DNA of 64,000 nt, taken from positions 1 through 64,000 of IMG/VR virus record IMGVR_UViG_3300049846_001597; one strand, given 5' to 3'. Numbering within the stretch: the first letter of the stretch is position 1; each line of letters begins with the position of its first letter. The notes under the pieces are model-generated. The model searched no databases. It was given only the letters and a program-made list of their open reading frames with translations, and was not told the DNA's origin. The DNA comes from a virus. Position numbers and translations under genes: made by a program. This document shows, in pieces, positions 61,234 to 64,000 of the stretch.

Positions 61234-63996
61234 CTATGCCGGTTCTGCGCCGATGATCTTACCTTCATCATCACGCACGATGCGCTTGGGGCCGCTGCTG
61301 CGCTCAACCGCTTTCGCCATAGCCTTGATGGCTTCCGCCGTTGCGGATTGAGCTGAGGCTTGAGCTGAGGAGGACGCAGCGTTGGATGAGGCGGCGGCCT
61401 TCTTTTCCCCATCCTTTTTGGCCGCAGCTGCGGCCTGCGCTTTGGCTTTCTCTTTGTCAGCCTTGATACGCTCCGCCTCTAGCGTGGCGTTGACCCTGAT
61501 CTCCTCGGCTTGGAGCAGGCGATCTTTGTCGCCTTCGCGGGCGCTGTGCTCGCGCTCGGCCTTCTTGTCTTCGGCGTCTTGCACAATCTTACGCAGCTGG
61601 GCGAGAAGGTTATCCTTCGACGTCGCTTGCTCGTGCGCTAAGCGCAAGCGCTCCAGCGTCGTCTTCTCCGCCTCGCGTGCGTGCGTTTCGCCGCGATCCG
61701 CTTCATCGACAGCGGCTTTGTGCGCCTCGATGTCTACGCGACGGCTCTCAATGTTGACCCGCTCCGATTCGAGCATGGCGTTGTGCTCGTTGAGCTGCAT
61801 CGCCGCTTGCGCCTGCAGCTCAGCGGCGGCCACTTCACGCTCACGCAGCGCCAGCTCCTTGGCGCGAAATTGCGTTTCGGCCATCGCCGCTTGCGCCTTG
61901 GCTTGCTCGGCTTGGAGCCGCTGCTGGATTTCTTGCTGCTTGGTCGTTGCTTCCTGCATGCGGAGTTGCGGCTCCTGCGCCGCGCCTCCTACTTGCGCTT
62001 CCAACAACGCCGCTTCAGCATGCACCTTGCGTGCTTCGCCTTGCTCTAGATTGAGCTGCGCTTGGGCTTGCGCATCCATCATCGGGTTCGGCTTCGCCAT
62101 CAGCTTCTCAGGCTCAGTCATGCGGCTATCGACAAACGCGCGCTTCAGCAGCTCCGCTTGATCGACGCCGGGGTTGCCCAAGAATTGGAGCGCAAATTGC
62201 AGCTTCGCCAGACGCTGCGTCTCAGTCACCGCGCTCGGGTCGGCGACTGGACGGATGTCCATGTCAGAGAGATCGAAATCCTTGGCCGGATCGAACATCT
62301 CTTGTTGCGGCTGCTGCGGCATCTGCGCCGCAAGCGCCGCCTGCATCTGCGAGGGATCGAAACCCGGCGCGCCTTGTTGTGCGTTCTGTGCGCCCTGCGG
62401 GACCGGCAATTGGGATGGGTCTGATCCAACCGGCAAACCCATCCCAACGCCAGCGCCGGGTGAAGGAGAAACACCCGGCTGAGGCCCCCCGGCCCCAACT
62501 TGCCCCGCTGCACCCTGAGAGGCTGGAGTAGGGAACGGCAGCACTTGACCCATCTGCGGCTGCGGTGCAGCTGGGCCTTGTTGCGGCGCGCCCACTTGCT
62601 CTGCGCCCGGCAAGTTAGTCGGCGCTTGGCCTGCGCCCGTGTCGTTGCCAAACTCCGGCAACGGCGGCTGCGCATCCAAGAATCGGTTGTAGTCTTCGAC
62701 GCTGAGATAGCGTGCGTTGAGCCGATACAGCAACTCAAATTCGCGCGTCATCGAACGATAGATGCGCTTGTAGATTGCCGAGAACACCTGCAAGCCTTGT
62801 TCGATCAAAGCGAGCGTGGAGGTTGCGGGCTGCGTGCCGGGCGCGTCGCCTGTGAGCACGTCTTTAACGCTGGTGATGTCCTTGGCGGAGCCGATCAGAA
62901 ACTCAAGCAGCGAGAAGAGTGTCGGGTTCGGCCCCGGAAACTCCATCATATACACAACGTCTTTGACGTTGTGTGCGCCGGGGATCATCTTGAGTTTATT
63001 GGGCTCAAGGTCAAGCTGACCCGAGCGGGTTTTCACCTGCGCGCCGAGGAAGCCGGTCATCGTGTTGGCGAGGTGGCCTGCGTCGATCAGCTCATTGATG
63101 GTGGTGTCGATCACCGCCGAGATCGGCGCGAGCAGCTGCCCGAAACCCATGCCGTAGTAGTTGCCCTCAGGATCGGGCAGGAAGTTGTAGTCAATCCAGG
63201 GGATCACCCGCTTGATCGAGAGAATGTGTGGATAAGTTTGGCCGCTGGCTTGATCGAACGCCTCGACCACCTCGACATCTTCAATGTCGTACGCCGGGTC
63301 GATCCGCACCACCTTGCCGGTGTCTTTGTGGACAGTGACGATGTAGGGCTCAGCGAGGTGATCTTCATCGAGGTCTTCGTAACGGCACTGTTCGAGGTAG
63401 TCGCACGGCTTCTGGCTGTCGCCGTCATCGTGCGGGTAATCGTGCTCCAGCCAAATCGGTTGCTCGCCGCGCGTCAGGCGCTGGACTTCGTAGGGGTACT
63501 TCTTGAGGATGTGGGTGATGCGCGGCGCAAGCTCCAAGCTCGGCGCATCACACGGCACGCACACATCGATGGCCGAAACGAAATCGAGACGCACGCGATT
63601 GAGCGTCGTGTCCCAATAGACTTTGCGGAAGCCGTGACCAACAGCGGGGAGGGCGTGCAGCAGCGTGTCGGTGCCGGGCTCCCATTCGGTGCAGCGGTAC
63701 ACCAGCTGATCGTTGGCGAAGGCCGCCGAACGCTGCGCGCGCTTGGTCTTCTCGCCCGCTGCATCGTCACCCACCACTTTGGCTTCGATCACTTCGTCGC
63801 CGCGCATCAGTTGCGGCGCTGCGCGCGCAGCGAATTGCATGCAGGCCGTGGTTAACAGCGGGTACTTGATATTTGAGGCGCCTTTGTAGGGCGTGTTCTT
63901 GGCTTCAGGTTTGCGCTGGGTCGCCGTCTTCAAATATTCCTTGGCGGCGTCGCGCCAGTCGCTGCGACTGGCTTCATCGATCTCAAACTCGCGCAC
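61234..63996 (-). CDS. Portal protein with long coiled C-terminus (start outside window)
   Basis: At least 920 residues. The body fits P22-type portals (DWRDAAKEYLKTATQRKPEA, YVPCDAPS-like dodecamer core, HILSIKRVIPWIDYNFLPDP, and a central domain with LIGSAKDITSVKDVLTGDAP). From residue 480 it is Pro/Gln-rich, then a 300-residue charged coiled coil, a barrel-like extension into the head. GTG 63996 is the first start visible, but the frame is open to the edge, so the true N-terminus probably lies beyond. Confidence 0.82.
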   Translation of the reverse strand: MREFEIDEASRSDWRDAAKEYLKTATQRKPEAKNTPYKGASNIKYPLLTTACMQFAARAAPQLMRGDEVIEAKVVGDDAAGEKTKRAQRSAAFANDQLVYRCTEWEPGTDTLLHALPAVGHGFRKVYWDTTLNRVRLDFVSAIDVCVPCDAPSLELAPRITHILKKYPYEVQRLTRGEQPIWLEHDYPHDDGDSQKPCDYLEQCRYEDLDEDHLAEPYIVTVHKDTGKVVRIDPAYDIEDVEVVEAFDQASGQTYPHILSIKRVIPWIDYNFLPDPEGNYYGMGFGQLLAPISAVIDTTINELIDAGHLANTMTGFLGAQVKTRSGQLDLEPNKLKMIPGAHNVKDVVYMMEFPGPNPTLFSLLEFLIGSAKDITSVKDVLTGDAPGTQPATSTLALIEQGLQVFSAIYKRIYRSMTREFELLYRLNARYLSVEDYNRFLDAQPPLPEFGNDTGAGQAPTNLPGAEQVGAPQQGPAAPQPQMGQVLPFPTPASQGAAGQVGAGGPQPGVSPSPGAGVGMGLPVGSDPSQLPVPQGAQNAQQGAPGFDPSQMQAALAAQMPQQPQQEMFDPAKDFDLSDMDIRPVADPSAVTETQRLAKLQFALQFLGNPGVDQAELLKRAFVDSRMTEPEKLMAKPNPMMDAQAQAQLNLEQGEARKVHAEAALLEAQVGGAAQEPQLRMQEATTKQQEIQQRLQAEQAKAQAAMAETQFRAKELALREREVAAAELQAQAAMQLNEHNAMLESERVNIESRRVDIEAHKAAVDEADRGETHAREAEKTTLERLRLAHEQATSKDNLLAQLRKIVQDAEDKKAEREHSAREGDKDRLLQAEEIRVNATLEAERIKADKEKAKAQAAAAAKKDGEKKAAASSNAASSSAQASAQSATAEAIKAMAKAVERSSGPKRIVRDDEGKIIGAEPA

Positions 63997-64000
63997 GACA

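Noticed and set aside
62500-63855. 451-residue forward open frame opposite the portal gene
   Set aside because: It is antisense to the clearly coding portal, has no binding site or family pattern, and results from codon bias on the other strand.
1-64000. CRISPR array
   Set aside because: No series of equal direct repeats with unique spacers was seen; the repeats found are iterons or single pairs.
1-64000. Integrase or classical cI-type repressor
   Set aside because: No tyrosine or serine recombinase catalytic pattern was seen; the only small repressor candidates are the RHH, MarR-like and HTH proteins, so lysogeny cannot be claimed.

Overview
The window is part of a GC-rich double-stranded DNA phage genome, or a prophage-like copy of one. 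It has P22-type short-tail machinery: a portal with a long coiled C-terminus, a scaffold-like protein, a gpT-like major capsid protein, gp4-like and gp10-like tail accessory proteins, several ejection-type proteins and a tail-fibre protein. The host is probably an alphaproteobacterium, judged from the GcrA-like protein, the base composition and the GGAGACTG-type ribosome binding sites. That is an inference, not a sequence match. The portal runs into the right edge and a helix-turn-helix gene runs off the left edge, so the genome continues on both sides. No terminase, endolysin, integrase, polymerase or CRISPR array is visible.

Layout. 1-697: partial HTH gene. 754-5050: a forward operon with two amidoligases, a gamma-glutamylcyclotransferase-like protein and a small HTH protein. 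5047-17583: a long reverse operon of small accessory proteins, many zinc-binding, with ATGA, GTGA or TTGA stop/start overlaps. It includes an HNH nuclease, a HAD-like hydrolase, a GGQ release-factor-like protein and a DUF433 protein. Several genes here are under 60 codons. 17640-21870: the reverse replication block with a MarR-like regulator, an O-like initiator holding iterons inside its gene, DnaB, and two HTH proteins. A probable short antisense RNA lies opposite the dnaB leader. 21888-21939: a divergent promoter switch around one palindrome. 21980-28262: forward block with a ParB-like protein, HNH, RecT, NinB, winged-helix, membrane and sigma-region-4-like proteins, interrupted by a reverse ribbon-helix-helix regulator gene. 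28231-63996: mainly reverse late genes. From right to left these are portal, tail or fibre-like proteins, small genes with a GroES-like co-chaperonin, scaffold, capsid, tRNA, an outer-membrane protein, tail accessory proteins, ejection and cargo proteins, tail fibre, holin and spanins. Two forward islands (46922-47515 and 55136-57804) sit inside the late region.

How it may work together. At least eleven promoters can be read as TTGnnn, exactly 16 bp, then an AT-rich -10 hexamer. Six dispersed promoters also carry a GTANTAC box, one of them in a degenerate form, at the -10. Three such boxes lie beside the ribbon-helix-helix gene, whose own transcript looks leaderless. I infer a phage regulon controlled by that protein. 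Among the virion genes, about nine otherwise different proteins share a short leucine/arginine N-terminal helix. They include an ADP-ribosyltransferase-like and an HExxH protein, which suggests a capsid-loading signal for injected effectors. All functions are inferred from sequence patterns; no database search was run.
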